Shown here in pieces: positions 23,758 to 32,261 of a stretch of 64,000 nucleotides of DNA. The position numbers and the translations under genes are program-made. The notes beneath the pieces were generated by a model that had not been told where the DNA came from, made no database searches, and saw only the letters and a list, made by a program, of their open reading frames with translations. The stretch is taken from NCBI RefSeq assembly GCF_049331405.1, contig NZ_CP186274.1, forward strand, positions 1,612,001 to 1,676,000, given 5' to 3'. The stretch is from PoT sp049331405 (lineage in GTDB: Bacteria; Planctomycetota; Planctomycetia; Isosphaerales; Isosphaeraceae). How positions within the stretch are numbered: position 1 is the stretch's first letter; every line of letters starts with the position of its first letter.

Positions 23758-26622
23758 TCAATCATTGCCGGGCTTGACGTCTCCGAGCTCCGTGGTGCCG
23801 GAGTCCTTGACGGAAACGTCCTGGAGCACATACCCGTCGAATTTACGACCTTTCCGGGTCTCGAACGTGTATTTCAGGCCAGGGATGAGCCCATCGACCT
23901 TGAACCGGCCGTCGTCCGCGACCTTGATGAAATCGTTGGGAACGAACCCCGCGGCGGGGTCGACCTCCTTACCGTAGAGGCCGCGACTCGTCATCAGGAT
24001 GTCGGGCCGGGGCTGCCCCCCGGCATCGACGAGGCGTCCGGAGATCGTCCCCCAGGGCGCGAGCCTGAGCGAGATCGGCCCGGCGTCGCCGGGGTGGATC
24101 ACCGCAATACCGGCGAGTCTCTTGCCCTTGTGGACGGCGAGCAGGACGCGCGTGTCGTCCCGGCCCAGAGCGAGCACCCGGAAATCGGCCGACGCGTGCG
24201 GGTCGAGCCGGGTGTAGAAGTCGGGGAGGCCGGAGATCCGGCAGCCGGGCAGCGGCTTGCCGTCGGGGTCGACCACCCTCCCGAGGACGACGCGGCCGCG
24301 ATCGACTTGCAGGTCGCACTCGACCGACCCGGCGCCCGCGGTCGGAGCCACCTCGACAAGGACGTGATAATTCTTGGGTACCAGGAGGGGACGCGTGCGG
24401 AATGTCTCCAGCCCGCCCGTGAGGCGCTTCATCCCGACGATGTGGTTCACGCCGAAGCGGAAGCTGTCGATATCGGCGCGAGCGGCGACGATCCCCCGGC
24501 CCGGCAACACCTTCAGGCGGTATCGGCCGTCCTTATCGGTGTGGTGACGTTCCGACCCCAGGGCGATGCCGAAGTCCGGCATTTCCTTCAGGTAGGGATT
24601 ATCCTCGGTGGCGGCGTAGTCAACGGTCGCCCTGACGGGTTCGCCGGTCTTCAGGTCGGTCACGCGTCCCGTGGCCCAGACGCAGGGATTCAGGAAAATA
24701 TCCCTCGTGATCGTCTCCAGGTCGCGCGACTCCCCGAGACGGACGGCATCCGGGAGGTACGTCTCGCCCTCGGGCGGGAAGGCGATGAGGACATTGACGC
24801 GAATCGCGGGGTCCCGCGCCGCCGGCAGACCCACGAGCCGATAACGGCCGTCGGGCCCGGTGGTCGTGCTGATGTTACGCCCGGAGCTGCGGTTGCGAGA
24901 AACACCCTGGACCCGCACGCCCGGCAGGGGCTTGCGGGTCACCCTGTCGCTCACGAGGCCCACGACGACCTGGGTAGGCCCCGCCACATGATCGAAGCGA
25001 GGGCCGCAGTAAGGAATGAACGATGGGGATGAGTTCCCAGGGAACTCGTTCTTGCGGATCGGATCGAAGGGCCGGGTCACGGCGCAGACCCAGGTCGTCT
25101 CGATCGTCGGCCCCGAGATCTTGAGCTCGGCGACATGTTCCCGGCCGATCCCCCTGAGGGTGAACCGACCATCCGCGCGGGTCTCGACCGCCGGGAAAAG
25201 TTCGGCGACGCTCGGATCATCCCAGGTGACAAGCCAGTCGCGTCGGGCCTCACTCGCCGACGTCGAGGCCTTGAGCGACGCGGACCACTCGGCCAGGTCC
25301 GCGCCCTTCGGCAAGTCGATCGCGATCACGTCGATGCGGGCGCCGGCGACGGGCTTGCCGTTGAGGTCGATGACACGGCCCTCGATGGGGACGTCGTCGC
25401 GGGCGAGGCGCAGGTCTCGCTCCTCGGGGCCGACCGCATAGGCAGGACCGAATCCGTCGGCCAGGGCGAGGATCGGGGCGTTCCTCCAGGAAACGTCGGA
25501 GAAGGTCGAGTCGAAATCCGCCATGGCGATGTCGAATGCGTATCGGCCGTCCGCGCCCGTGACGGCTCGCCTGATCGGCGGAGTTTCCGGGCTCCGGCCA
25601 AACCTCGCCGATGTCGCGACGTAGAGGCTTGCGCCCTCAACCGGCTTGCCGTCGGGATCCAGGACCCTGCCCCGATACACGACGCGTCCTTCCTGCGTCG
25701 ACTTCGATGCGGCATCGGCCACTTTCGGGGCGTCGGCCTGCCTGGGCGCGACCGGGGTCGGCCCCGGCTCCTCAAGTCCCCCGGCGCCGCTCGCGACGAC
25801 GCTTAGCGTCCCGATCGCCACCGCCATCAGCCCGACCGCCGCGACGACGAAAAGCCTTGTCATGAACATGCTCCCGAGGATGATCCGGCCCAGGGCCGCC
25901 ACAGACGCCGAGGTCGTCCCGCACGTCGCCGCTAGGACCGACGCCCGGATCCAGGCTTCGGGGACGATCGCCGAGGCCTCTCGCGCGGCTGCAACGATCC
26001 CCGACGCCGCGGAGGCCGGGCCTCGCGTCGACAGCCGTTCGCGGAGGCGTCGGCGAGCCTTCGCGAGGCGGCAGCGGAGGGTCGGCAAGGACCAGCCGAG
26101 GCGCCCGGCGGCCTGCTCGTAGCTCAGCCCCTCCAGGTCGCAGAGGAGGACCGGGATCCGTTCCCGCTCGGGCAGGCGGCCGATCGCCTCGTGGACGATC
26201 GCCCGGAGGTCGTCATCGGCCGGGTTGCGCGACGCCTGCGACGCCGCCAGCGCGAGGGCCATGGAGGCCTCGCCCAGGCGCCTCTGCTTCGCCTGAAGGC
26301 TCGCCTCCACCGCGACCCGATGGGCGACCCGGTGCAGCCAGCCCGCGAGGGTCTCGCCGGCCCGGACCGACCTGGCCTTGCGGGCGAGGATGAGGAAGGT
26401 CGTCTGGAAGGCGTCCTCGACGTCCTGGTCGTGCCGGAGCACGGCCTTGCAGGTCGCCATGACCATCGGCCCATGCCGTGCCACGAGCCCCTCGAAGGCC
26501 TCGCCGTCGTTCGACGCGGCGAATCGCGCGAGGAGCTGGCCATCGGCGAGACCGCCCAATGTCCCGCCCCGAACAAGCTTGCGGAGATCCCGAAGGGCCG
26601 ACCCCATTGCGCCGCCTGGCAT
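23758..26622 (-). CDS. ECF sigma factor fused to membrane helix and carboxypeptidase-regulatory-like domains
   Basis: A 954-residue protein; the first ATG is at 26622, with another in frame five codons later. Residues 40-110 are sigma region 2 (FEGLVARHGPMVMATCKAVL, DVEDAFQTTFLILARKA). Residues 145-197 are region 4 (LPERERIPVLLCDLEGLSYE, GWSLPTLRCRLAKARRRL). One membrane helix (about 256-278) is followed by several carboxypeptidase-regulatory-like / Ig-type modules, each with a GxVxDxxGKPVxGA start: RVLDPDGKPVEGASLYV, RVIDLNGKPVAGARIDV, VSDRVTRKPLPGVRVQG, RVVDPDGKPLPGCRISG and RLVDAGGQPRPD. It has the same architecture as the 17-20 kb gene with a different sensor. The extracytoplasmic part probably binds a wall or carbohydrate-type ligand (inference). 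Confidence 0.9.
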   Translation of the reverse strand: MPGGAMGSALRDLRKLVRGGTLGGLADGQLLARFAASNDGEAFEGLVARHGPMVMATCKAVLRHDQDVEDAFQTTFLILARKARSVRAGETLAGWLHRVAHRVAVEASLQAKQRRLGEASMALALAASQASRNPADDDLRAIVHEAIGRLPERERIPVLLCDLEGLSYEQAAGRLGWSLPTLRCRLAKARRRLRERLSTRGPASAASGIVAAAREASAIVPEAWIRASVLAATCGTTSASVAALGRIILGSMFMTRLFVVAAVGLMAVAIGTLSVVASGAGGLEEPGPTPVAPRQADAPKVADAASKSTQEGRVVYRGRVLDPDGKPVEGASLYVATSARFGRSPETPPIRRAVTGADGRYAFDIAMADFDSTFSDVSWRNAPILALADGFGPAYAVGPEERDLRLARDDVPIEGRVIDLNGKPVAGARIDVIAIDLPKGADLAEWSASLKASTSASEARRDWLVTWDDPSVAELFPAVETRADGRFTLRGIGREHVAELKISGPTIETTWVCAVTRPFDPIRKNEFPGNSSPSFIPYCGPRFDHVAGPTQVVVGLVSDRVTRKPLPGVRVQGVSRNRSSGRNISTTTGPDGRYRLVGLPAARDPAIRVNVLIAFPPEGETYLPDAVRLGESRDLETITRDIFLNPCVWATGRVTDLKTGEPVRATVDYAATEDNPYLKEMPDFGIALGSERHHTDKDGRYRLKVLPGRGIVAARADIDSFRFGVNHIVGMKRLTGGLETFRTRPLLVPKNYHVLVEVAPTAGAGSVECDLQVDRGRVVLGRVVDPDGKPLPGCRISGLPDFYTRLDPHASADFRVLALGRDDTRVLLAVHKGKRLAGIAVIHPGDAGPISLRLAPWGTISGRLVDAGGQPRPDILMTSRGLYGKEVDPAAGFVPNDFIKVADDGRFKVDGLIPGLKYTFETRKGRKFDGYVLQDVSVKDSGTTELGDVKPGND

Positions 26623-26778
26623 GTTCCGATCGCTCCCGAGTGAGTTCCGTCCGCCTTTTTGAGAGGGGAATCTTCGGCGATTCGTCTCACCTTTTTTCCG
26701 GCGGGCGCGAAATCCTGGGCAAAGCTCCTTGGATCGCGTGCGAGACGGCGGAACTCGTCGAGCCGGGGGGGCGATGGC

Positions 26779-27039
26779 TCAACGGTCCTGGCGGCGAAGG
26801 TCCTCGCGATAGAGCCAGATGCCGGCGGCCAGGAACGCGGCGGGGATGAGCAGCAGGATCCCAGCGGAGCCGAGGAAGCGTCCCAGGGCCACCCAGCCGG
26901 TGCTCTCCACCGAGCCGGGGCCGAGGCCATCTCGCAGCGTCCAGCCGAAGACGATGATCACGAGGAAGCTCATCCCCGCACACCCCAGGCAGCAGAGCGC
27001 GAGGAACAGGTGGACGGAGCCGTCATCGGGTTTGTCCAT
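26779..27039 (-). CDS. Small two-helix membrane protein
   Basis: An 86-residue protein from the ATG at 27039 (MDKPDDGSVHLFLALCC). It has two hydrophobic segments (about residues 10-32 and 50-75) and a basic C-terminus WLYREDLRRQDR. An upstream in-frame start at 27150 would add only arginine-rich noise. No family is recognised. It lies upstream of the sigma fusion gene on the same strand. Confidence 0.55.
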   Translation of the reverse strand: MDKPDDGSVHLFLALCCLGCAGMSFLVIIVFGWTLRDGLGPGSVESTGWVALGRFLGSAGILLLIPAAFLAAGIWLYREDLRRQDR

Positions 27040-27160
27040 GCGTTGGCCCTCGCGACGGCGGTCACGGGATGTCGGCTCGACGATCGACCGAGCCTGGGAA
27101 TCGACCCCGCCGTCACGTCGAGGATACCGGCCGAAGCCGGCGACTTCCACTTCGAAGGGG

Positions 27161-27505
27161 TCAGCGCCCCCCCCTCGGGCTCACATCGGAGACGGGCATC
27201 GGCCGACTCTCGGTGGCCGGGGCAGGCTCCCGCTCGATGTCGTTGATGTAGACGCGTCCGTAAGAAAGCTGGACGAGATCGCCGTCGCGGACGTTGCCGT
27301 AATTTCGCCTATCGACCCATAATCGAGATCCGTCGGTGTGCAAATCCGTCCGTTTCGAACCGAATGGGCTTTTCCAGGAGGCATGGAAGGAAAAGTCGTG
27401 GTCGCCCCGGGAAGTCCAGCCTTCCTCGCCCGATGAGTAGGACGGGCGATAGGCCTGAATCGTCAGGCCTGGCAACTTGATCGTCGTCGTCGGAGGGGAG
27501 GGCAC
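27161..27505 (-). CDS. Small soluble hypothetical protein
   Basis: A 114-residue protein with beta character: TIKLPGLTIQAYRPSYSSGE, DFSFHASWKSPFGSKRTDLH, then RLWVDRRNYGNVRDGD and LVQLSYGRVYINDIER. The final GDxVxLxYGRVYIN pattern looks like a small beta-barrel closing strand. It lies about 10 bases downstream of the GRAM-like gene ending at 27516 on the same strand. No function is assigned. Confidence 0.55.
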   Translation of the reverse strand: MPSPPTTTIKLPGLTIQAYRPSYSSGEEGWTSRGDHDFSFHASWKSPFGSKRTDLHTDGSRLWVDRRNYGNVRDGDLVQLSYGRVYINDIEREPAPATESRPMPVSDVSPRGGR

Positions 27506-27515
27506 TCGCGGTGGG

Positions 27516-28013
27516 CTACGTCGTCACTCCGGCGCCCCGGCGGATCTCCTCGACCCAGGCCTTGCGGCCTACGACGACGAACCGTTCCTGACGGAGGCCG
27601 GTCGAGATGAGTAGGCCGTTCGGGACGATGCCCAGCGTCATCGACGTCTTGACGTCGCGGATGTCGGAGAGGGGGATCGTCAGCTCATGGTTTTGAACGT
27701 TGAACCGATGCGAGCGGAAGTAGAGCCGATGGTCGGTCAGGTAGAGCCAGCCGCCGACGCTCTCCAGGCCGCGGAAATGATTGGCCGGGCCATCCTTGAT
27801 GAGCCGCTCGCCGTCGAGGTCCGGGACTTCCTTCGTGGAGCGGGATCGCTGCCACTCGGTGAAGGCCACGATCGCGACCCCGAAGAGGAGCCCGGAAGTC
27901 ATCCCTCCAATGATGGCCCTCTCCTTGGAGCCCGGCATGATCCAGAAGAACAGGGTCATGAAAGCACCGAAGGGCAGCGCCGTCATCGCGAATAACTTGA
28001 GCATGCGAACCAT
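27516..28013 (-). CDS. Membrane protein with GRAM-like domain
   Basis: A 165-residue protein from the ATG at 28013. Two hydrophobic segments (about 8-25 and 33-52) precede a PH/GRAM-like region (about 70-160) with GGWLYLTDHRLYFRSHRF, LTIPLSDIRDV and RQERFVVVGRKAWVEEI, the pattern used for lipid or protein binding at membranes. The longer open frame above it is arginine-rich noise over the HEAT gene. It is followed closely by the 114-residue gene. Confidence 0.7.
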   Translation of the reverse strand: MVRMLKLFAMTALPFGAFMTLFFWIMPGSKERAIIGGMTSGLLFGVAIVAFTEWQRSRSTKEVPDLDGERLIKDGPANHFRGLESVGGWLYLTDHRLYFRSHRFNVQNHELTIPLSDIRDVKTSMTLGIVPNGLLISTGLRQERFVVVGRKAWVEEIRRGAGVTT

Positions 28014-28159
28014 GTCCGAATGCCTCCATCTGAGTTGAGGTCGCGGCCGCGAATCCTTCGACCGGGGCGCCTGCAAGCCGGAGTATAGCGAGACCGGCCG
28101 CGAGCGGACACATCCACGCCGGACGCGACGACCGCGGCTCTCGAACGCCCCATCGGGGC

Positions 28160-28987
28160 TCACGGCCCGGGTGTTTCGACCTCGCCGCGGAGGTTGAGGA
28201 GGGCCTTCTCGACCTCCTTGAGGATGATCGGGTTGTCCTCGGCCTCGAGCCGGGCCTCGAGGGCTTTGATGGCCTCGGGGGGGCCGGGCCCGAGTTCGGC
28301 GAGCGTGCCGACGGCCAGGGCGCGGACGGTCATCTCGGGATCGTCGAGCGCCCCGAGCAAGGTCGGGATGCACTCTCGCCCCAGGCCGAGGCGGGTCAGG
28401 GCCCAGCAGGCCGAGACCTTCGCGGCAGGGCTCCGATCCTCCCGGAGCGACCTCAGGGGGACGATGACGGCGTTGGCCTCGCGATCGCCCGGCTTGACGA
28501 TGACCCCGAGCTCGGTGGCCGCCGTCTGCCGGACCCAGGCGGCCCGATCGCGCAGGGACCCGATGAGGGCCGGGATGACCTCGTCCCGCCCCCGGCCTCC
28601 GCCGGTGATGATCAGCCCCAGGGACCGCAATGCCCCGGCTCGGACCGATTCCTCGGGATCGTGCAAGGCCGCGATCAGCGCGGGGATCGCCCCCTCCGCC
28701 TTCTTGCCCCCGTGGCCGAGGACGGCGGCGGCGTCGGCGCGGACGTTCCACCTCGGGGATTGCAGGGCCCCGATCAGCGCCGAGGCCGCCATCTCCGGGC
28801 TCACCCAAGGGTCGGCGCCCCCGAGCGCACGCCCGGACTTCTCCCAGCGCCCGATCCCCGCGTCGGGGTCGCGGACCGTCCGCAGCCAGCGATGAGTCGG
28901 GCTGAAATAGGCACGCCAGGCCCAGCCCCCGACCGCCAGCGCCACGCCGGCCGCCGCCACCAGGATCATGACGCCGCGGATTCTCAT
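28160..28987 (-). CDS. Membrane-anchored HEAT-repeat protein
   Basis: A 275-residue protein from the ATG at 28987. One N-terminal helix (about residues 6-26) anchors a solenoid of about five to six HEAT repeats (residues 60-265). They show helices such as AASALIGALQSPRWNVRADA, AIPALIAALHDPEESVRAGA, VIPALIGSLRDRAAWVRQTA and CIPTLLGALDDPEMTVRALA. It probably acts as an extracytoplasmic scaffold. It is not a close relative of the long HEAT paralogues at 32 and 59-64 kb, which share a different central motif. Confidence 0.8.
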   Translation of the reverse strand: MRIRGVMILVAAAGVALAVGGWAWRAYFSPTHRWLRTVRDPDAGIGRWEKSGRALGGADPWVSPEMAASALIGALQSPRWNVRADAAAVLGHGGKKAEGAIPALIAALHDPEESVRAGALRSLGLIITGGGRGRDEVIPALIGSLRDRAAWVRQTAATELGVIVKPGDREANAVIVPLRSLREDRSPAAKVSACWALTRLGLGRECIPTLLGALDDPEMTVRALAVGTLAELGPGPPEAIKALEARLEAEDNPIILKEVEKALLNLRGEVETPGP

Positions 28988-29052
28988 GCCTGTCCTCCGA
29001 GGGTGTCTTGAAGATCTTTCGAACCATCGAGAAACGATACGACTCCCCTTCA

Positions 29053-29727
29053 TTACCCCGCGACTTTCTCGGGATCGATCGAACCGAAGGCCAAGGCCGG
29101 GGAAGCCCACAGCTCGGACGTCAAGAACCCTCCCAGACGCCGCTCGGCTCGCAGCGGCGTCAGTCCGCAGGCGAGGAGCGATGGCCGCGGGTCCACCAGT
29201 CGCGAGGCCGGGAGGCGGGTGACGAGGCGGAAGAACCCGTACATGATCGCCAGCAGCACCCACGCCCCCGCGCGGGCCATCCGGCCTGCCGGGACCCGGA
29301 AGTCGCCCAGGAGCCAACGGCCGCCGGGCCGCAGGGCGCCGGCCACGCGCGGGATGAGGCGGTCGAGATCCCCCGAATCGAAGCAATCGAGGAAGAAGTT
29401 GGTCACGACCAGGTCGTACTCCGACTCGGGGTACTCAATCCCCCGCGCGTCGGCGACCTGCCAGGTGACCCTCCCGCACTGCGCCCGGCGGCGGGCGAGG
29501 TCGACCATGCTCAGACTGCCGTCGACCACATGGACGGTGGCCGACGGGTTGTGCGCGAGCAGGGCCCGGAGGAATCGGCCGTCCCCCTCGCCCAGGATCA
29601 GGACCCGCCTCGCGTCGGTGAGGTCGCCCACGAGGGCCGTGCGGCACCATTGGAGCAGCCCGCCGAAGGAGACGGCCTCGATCCAGGCGTAGTGCGGGGC
29701 CAGGGCGTCGAATCGCGGGGGGGTCAT
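29053..29727 (-). CDS. Class I SAM-dependent methyltransferase
   Basis: A 224-residue protein. The start at 29727 (MTPPRFDALAPHYAWIEAVS) overlaps the stop of the upstream gene by ATGA. SAM motif I is VLILGEGDGRFLRALL, followed by VHVVDGSLSMVDLARRRA, then YDLVVTNFFLDCFDSGDLD and LRPGGRWLLGDFRVP. The C-terminal half has a hydrophobic segment (ARAGAWVLLAIMYGFFRLVT), so it may sit at the membrane. The substrate is unknown. The fixed overlap with a multi-pass membrane protein suggests the two act together, perhaps on a prenyl or lipid-type molecule. Confidence 0.82.
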   Translation of the reverse strand: MTPPRFDALAPHYAWIEAVSFGGLLQWCRTALVGDLTDARRVLILGEGDGRFLRALLAHNPSATVHVVDGSLSMVDLARRRAQCGRVTWQVADARGIEYPESEYDLVVTNFFLDCFDSGDLDRLIPRVAGALRPGGRWLLGDFRVPAGRMARAGAWVLLAIMYGFFRLVTRLPASRLVDPRPSLLACGLTPLRAERRLGGFLTSELWASPALAFGSIDPEKVAG

Positions 29728-30497
29728 GCTCGCCACCCGAGGGGCAGCAGCAGGAGCGGGGTCAGGAGGACGGCGTCCGCCAGGACCCGAGCCGCCCGAG
29801 GCCGGCGGCGGCAGGTCAGGTGGATGGCCAGCAAACCCGCCGAGGCCCCTACTACCGCCAGCCCGACCGCCAGTGGCAGCACCGCCGCGGAGGTCACGAC
29901 GGCCGCCCCCAGCACCGCGTCCCCCGGCCATGCCCGCCGGCCCTCCCACCGCTCGATCAGCCGGCAGTTCAACCAGCAGAGGCCGCCGAACGCCGCGGCA
30001 CTCGGGAGCCACCTGACCGGAGGCGGGCCGGAGGCGGCCAGGGGGACCGTCACCCCGGCGGCGAAGGCGGCCCCGACGAGCAGCTCCTTCGCCCCGAGGC
30101 GGGCCACTCCCGGGGCGACGTGGACGGCGGCCAGGTAAGCCGCGACCCCCAGGCCCAACGACGCACCGACCGCGAAGTAACTTGCCGGCAGTTGGGATGT
30201 GGCGACCACGGCGACCGCGAGGCTAGCCATCGCGAGGCCGACGAACGCGCGCGGGAAGCGGTCGGCGACCCGGTGCCGGTCGGCCTCGAAGTCGCCCCGA
30301 CGCGCGTCGAGACGCCGGTCGGCCAGGTAGATGCACCAGACGATGGCGGCGAGGGCAATCGTGGCGGATCGCGGGACGCCGGTGCCGAAGCGGGCGGCCA
30401 GGAACCGCTGCCACACGACGGCCGCGGCCGGCGCGTCGAGGGAGAGGAGGTTCGGCACGAGCCACCAAGGGATCGGTGCGGGGTCGGACTGGGCCAC
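29724..30497 (-). CDS. Multi-pass membrane protein, UbiA-like
   Basis: A 257-residue protein from a GTG at 30497 with a strong GGAGGAGG ribosome site. There are seven or eight hydrophobic segments. Near the N-terminus, WCIYLADRRLDARRGDFEAD recalls the first Asp-rich motif of UbiA-type prenyltransferases, and a later NCRLIERWEGRR may be the second. Overall similarity is weak and no family assignment is firm. The 4-base overlap with a methyltransferase fits a small biosynthetic unit such as quinone or lipid modification, which is inference. Confidence 0.6.
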   Translation of the reverse strand: MAQSDPAPIPWWLVPNLLSLDAPAAAVVWQRFLAARFGTGVPRSATIALAAIVWCIYLADRRLDARRGDFEADRHRVADRFPRAFVGLAMASLAVAVVATSQLPASYFAVGASLGLGVAAYLAAVHVAPGVARLGAKELLVGAAFAAGVTVPLAASGPPPVRWLPSAAAFGGLCWLNCRLIERWEGRRAWPGDAVLGAAVVTSAAVLPLAVGLAVVGASAGLLAIHLTCRRRPRAARVLADAVLLTPLLLLPLGWRA

Positions 30498-30778
30498 GAA
30501 TCCTCCTCCTCAAATCATGACCGGCACAGCGTTCGCCGTGACGAAAAACAAGAGGCGCTCATCAATCGCCCGAGCATCCGTCGGGCCTCGAAGCGAATGC
30601 CGGGCATGCGGAGGGGGGGCGGCTCGGACGCGAGGAGATCGGATCCATGACGACCTTTCATCGCGATCAATCCGTGTGATTGATCACAAGTAAAGACTAA
30701 CGGCCGTTGTGCGTCGGGTCGACGATTCGCGCGGGGCTTGCATGAGATGACCTCGCGCCGGCCTGCGAGGGTTGTCTC

Positions 30779-31963
30779 TCAGCCCCGCGGATCATAATGG
30801 TGATCGACCCGGCGCAGGGATTCGGTCAGGGCGCGGCGGAGCTCGGGGATCGTCGCGAAGCGGTCGGCCGGGTCTTTCGCGAGGCAGCGCCTGACGATCT
30901 CGTCGACCCGCCCGGCCTCCCTCGCGTATCGGCGCTGGATCGCGGGGACGACCGAGGGGGGGGCGGCCCGGCAGTGCTGGCGTTCGAGCTTCGCGACGGT
31001 GTTGCCCCGGAACGGGAGCCCCCCCGTCAGCATCTGGAAGAGGACGATGCCGAAGGAGTAGACGTCCGCGCGCACGTCCACGGACCTGGCGTCGTGGAAC
31101 TGCTCGGGGGCCATGTACGGGAGCGTCCCGACCATCACGCCGGTCCGCGTCAGGCGCGAGACGGTCGTGTCGGGGGGGCCCATCCGATGGGCCGGGACGT
31201 GGTCGATCGTCGATTGCAGGTGGGTCTCCTCGGGGACCGGCCTCGGGGCCGGATTCGGGGCCGTGGTCGGGGCGGGGGAGGGGGCGTCCGACTGGCCGTC
31301 GGGCCCGATCCGCCCGGGGGGGGCGCCTCGCCCGGGGAGGACGCGGGGCGGGCTCTGGCCGTCCTGGTCGGCGGGGTCGTCCCAGATGATCGTCTGCTCC
31401 CCGGACGACTCGACCAGGGGGATCGGGTCGTCGGGCCGGTCGGGCCCGGTGCCGATGATCTCGTCGCGGATGGCCGCGAGGCCGAAGTCGGTGATCTTCA
31501 GGGAGCCCCCCCTGGTGAGCAGCAGGTTGGCGGGCTTGATGTCGCGGTGGCAGCGGAGCCCCTGGCGGATCGCGTGCTCCATCCCGAGGCAGAACTCGAC
31601 CCCGTGCCGGAGGGCGCGGGGCAGGTCGAGCCCCGGCGTCCCGATCTGCCGCCGGAGGTCGCCGCCGGTGATCAGCTCGAGCAGGATGTGCGGGCGCCCC
31701 TCGATCTCCTCCACGGCGTACGCCTGCACGACGTTCGCGTGGTTCCCGAGGTGGACCCAGAGGTGGCATTCCGACGAGAACCGCGCCCCCCGCTCGCGGT
31801 CGAGGAACAGCTCATCGTAGAGCGTCTTGAGGGCGATCCTGGGCCGTTCGACGGCCCCCAGGCGATCCCTGACCGCGTAGACGACCCCCATCCCCCCCTG
31901 GTGGACCTCGAAGATCTCGAACCGCTCGGCCAACAAGTCCCCGACCTGCCTGGGCCCCGGCAT
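30779..31963 (-). CDS. Serine/threonine protein kinase with very long activation segment
   Basis: A 394-residue soluble kinase with all Hanks motifs: glycine loop HQGGMGVVYA (21-30), Lys46 in IALKTLY, Glu65, HRDIKPANLLL (catalytic Asp141), DFG (159-161), APE (285-287) and RADVYSFGIVLFQMLTGGLPF. The oddity is the segment from DFG to APE: 128 residues instead of about 20-35, filled with proline, aspartate and glycine. It then resumes at VGTLPYMAPEQ. There is no membrane helix or sensor domain, and the protein ends soon after the kinase lobe. The insert may hold autophosphorylation or docking sites. No obvious partner gene is adjacent. Confidence 0.93.
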   Translation of the reverse strand: MPGPRQVGDLLAERFEIFEVHQGGMGVVYAVRDRLGAVERPRIALKTLYDELFLDRERGARFSSECHLWVHLGNHANVVQAYAVEEIEGRPHILLELITGGDLRRQIGTPGLDLPRALRHGVEFCLGMEHAIRQGLRCHRDIKPANLLLTRGGSLKITDFGLAAIRDEIIGTGPDRPDDPIPLVESSGEQTIIWDDPADQDGQSPPRVLPGRGAPPGRIGPDGQSDAPSPAPTTAPNPAPRPVPEETHLQSTIDHVPAHRMGPPDTTVSRLTRTGVMVGTLPYMAPEQFHDARSVDVRADVYSFGIVLFQMLTGGLPFRGNTVAKLERQHCRAAPPSVVPAIQRRYAREAGRVDEIVRRCLAKDPADRFATIPELRRALTESLRRVDHHYDPRG

Positions 31964-32261
31964 CGTTTGGATCCCCTCCTCCCTACCGTCCTCGTGCGAG
32001 CCGACCCCACCAGTCTAGCATCTCCACGCGGCCCGGCGAGCGCCCGACATCGGTCGACGGCCGGGCGCGCGGAGAGTCCGACGCGAAACAATCCTGATGA
32101 TTTAACATAAATTCAACGCATCACGGCATGACAAATCTATCCGAGCGGGATGCGCGATTTCGTTCGTTGAACCGGGGGGCGACGATGATATAATGCGCCG
32201 GCTGGCCCCATGATCCCATCGAACCGTCCCGGACAGATCGGCATGCGGATTCACCTCAATC

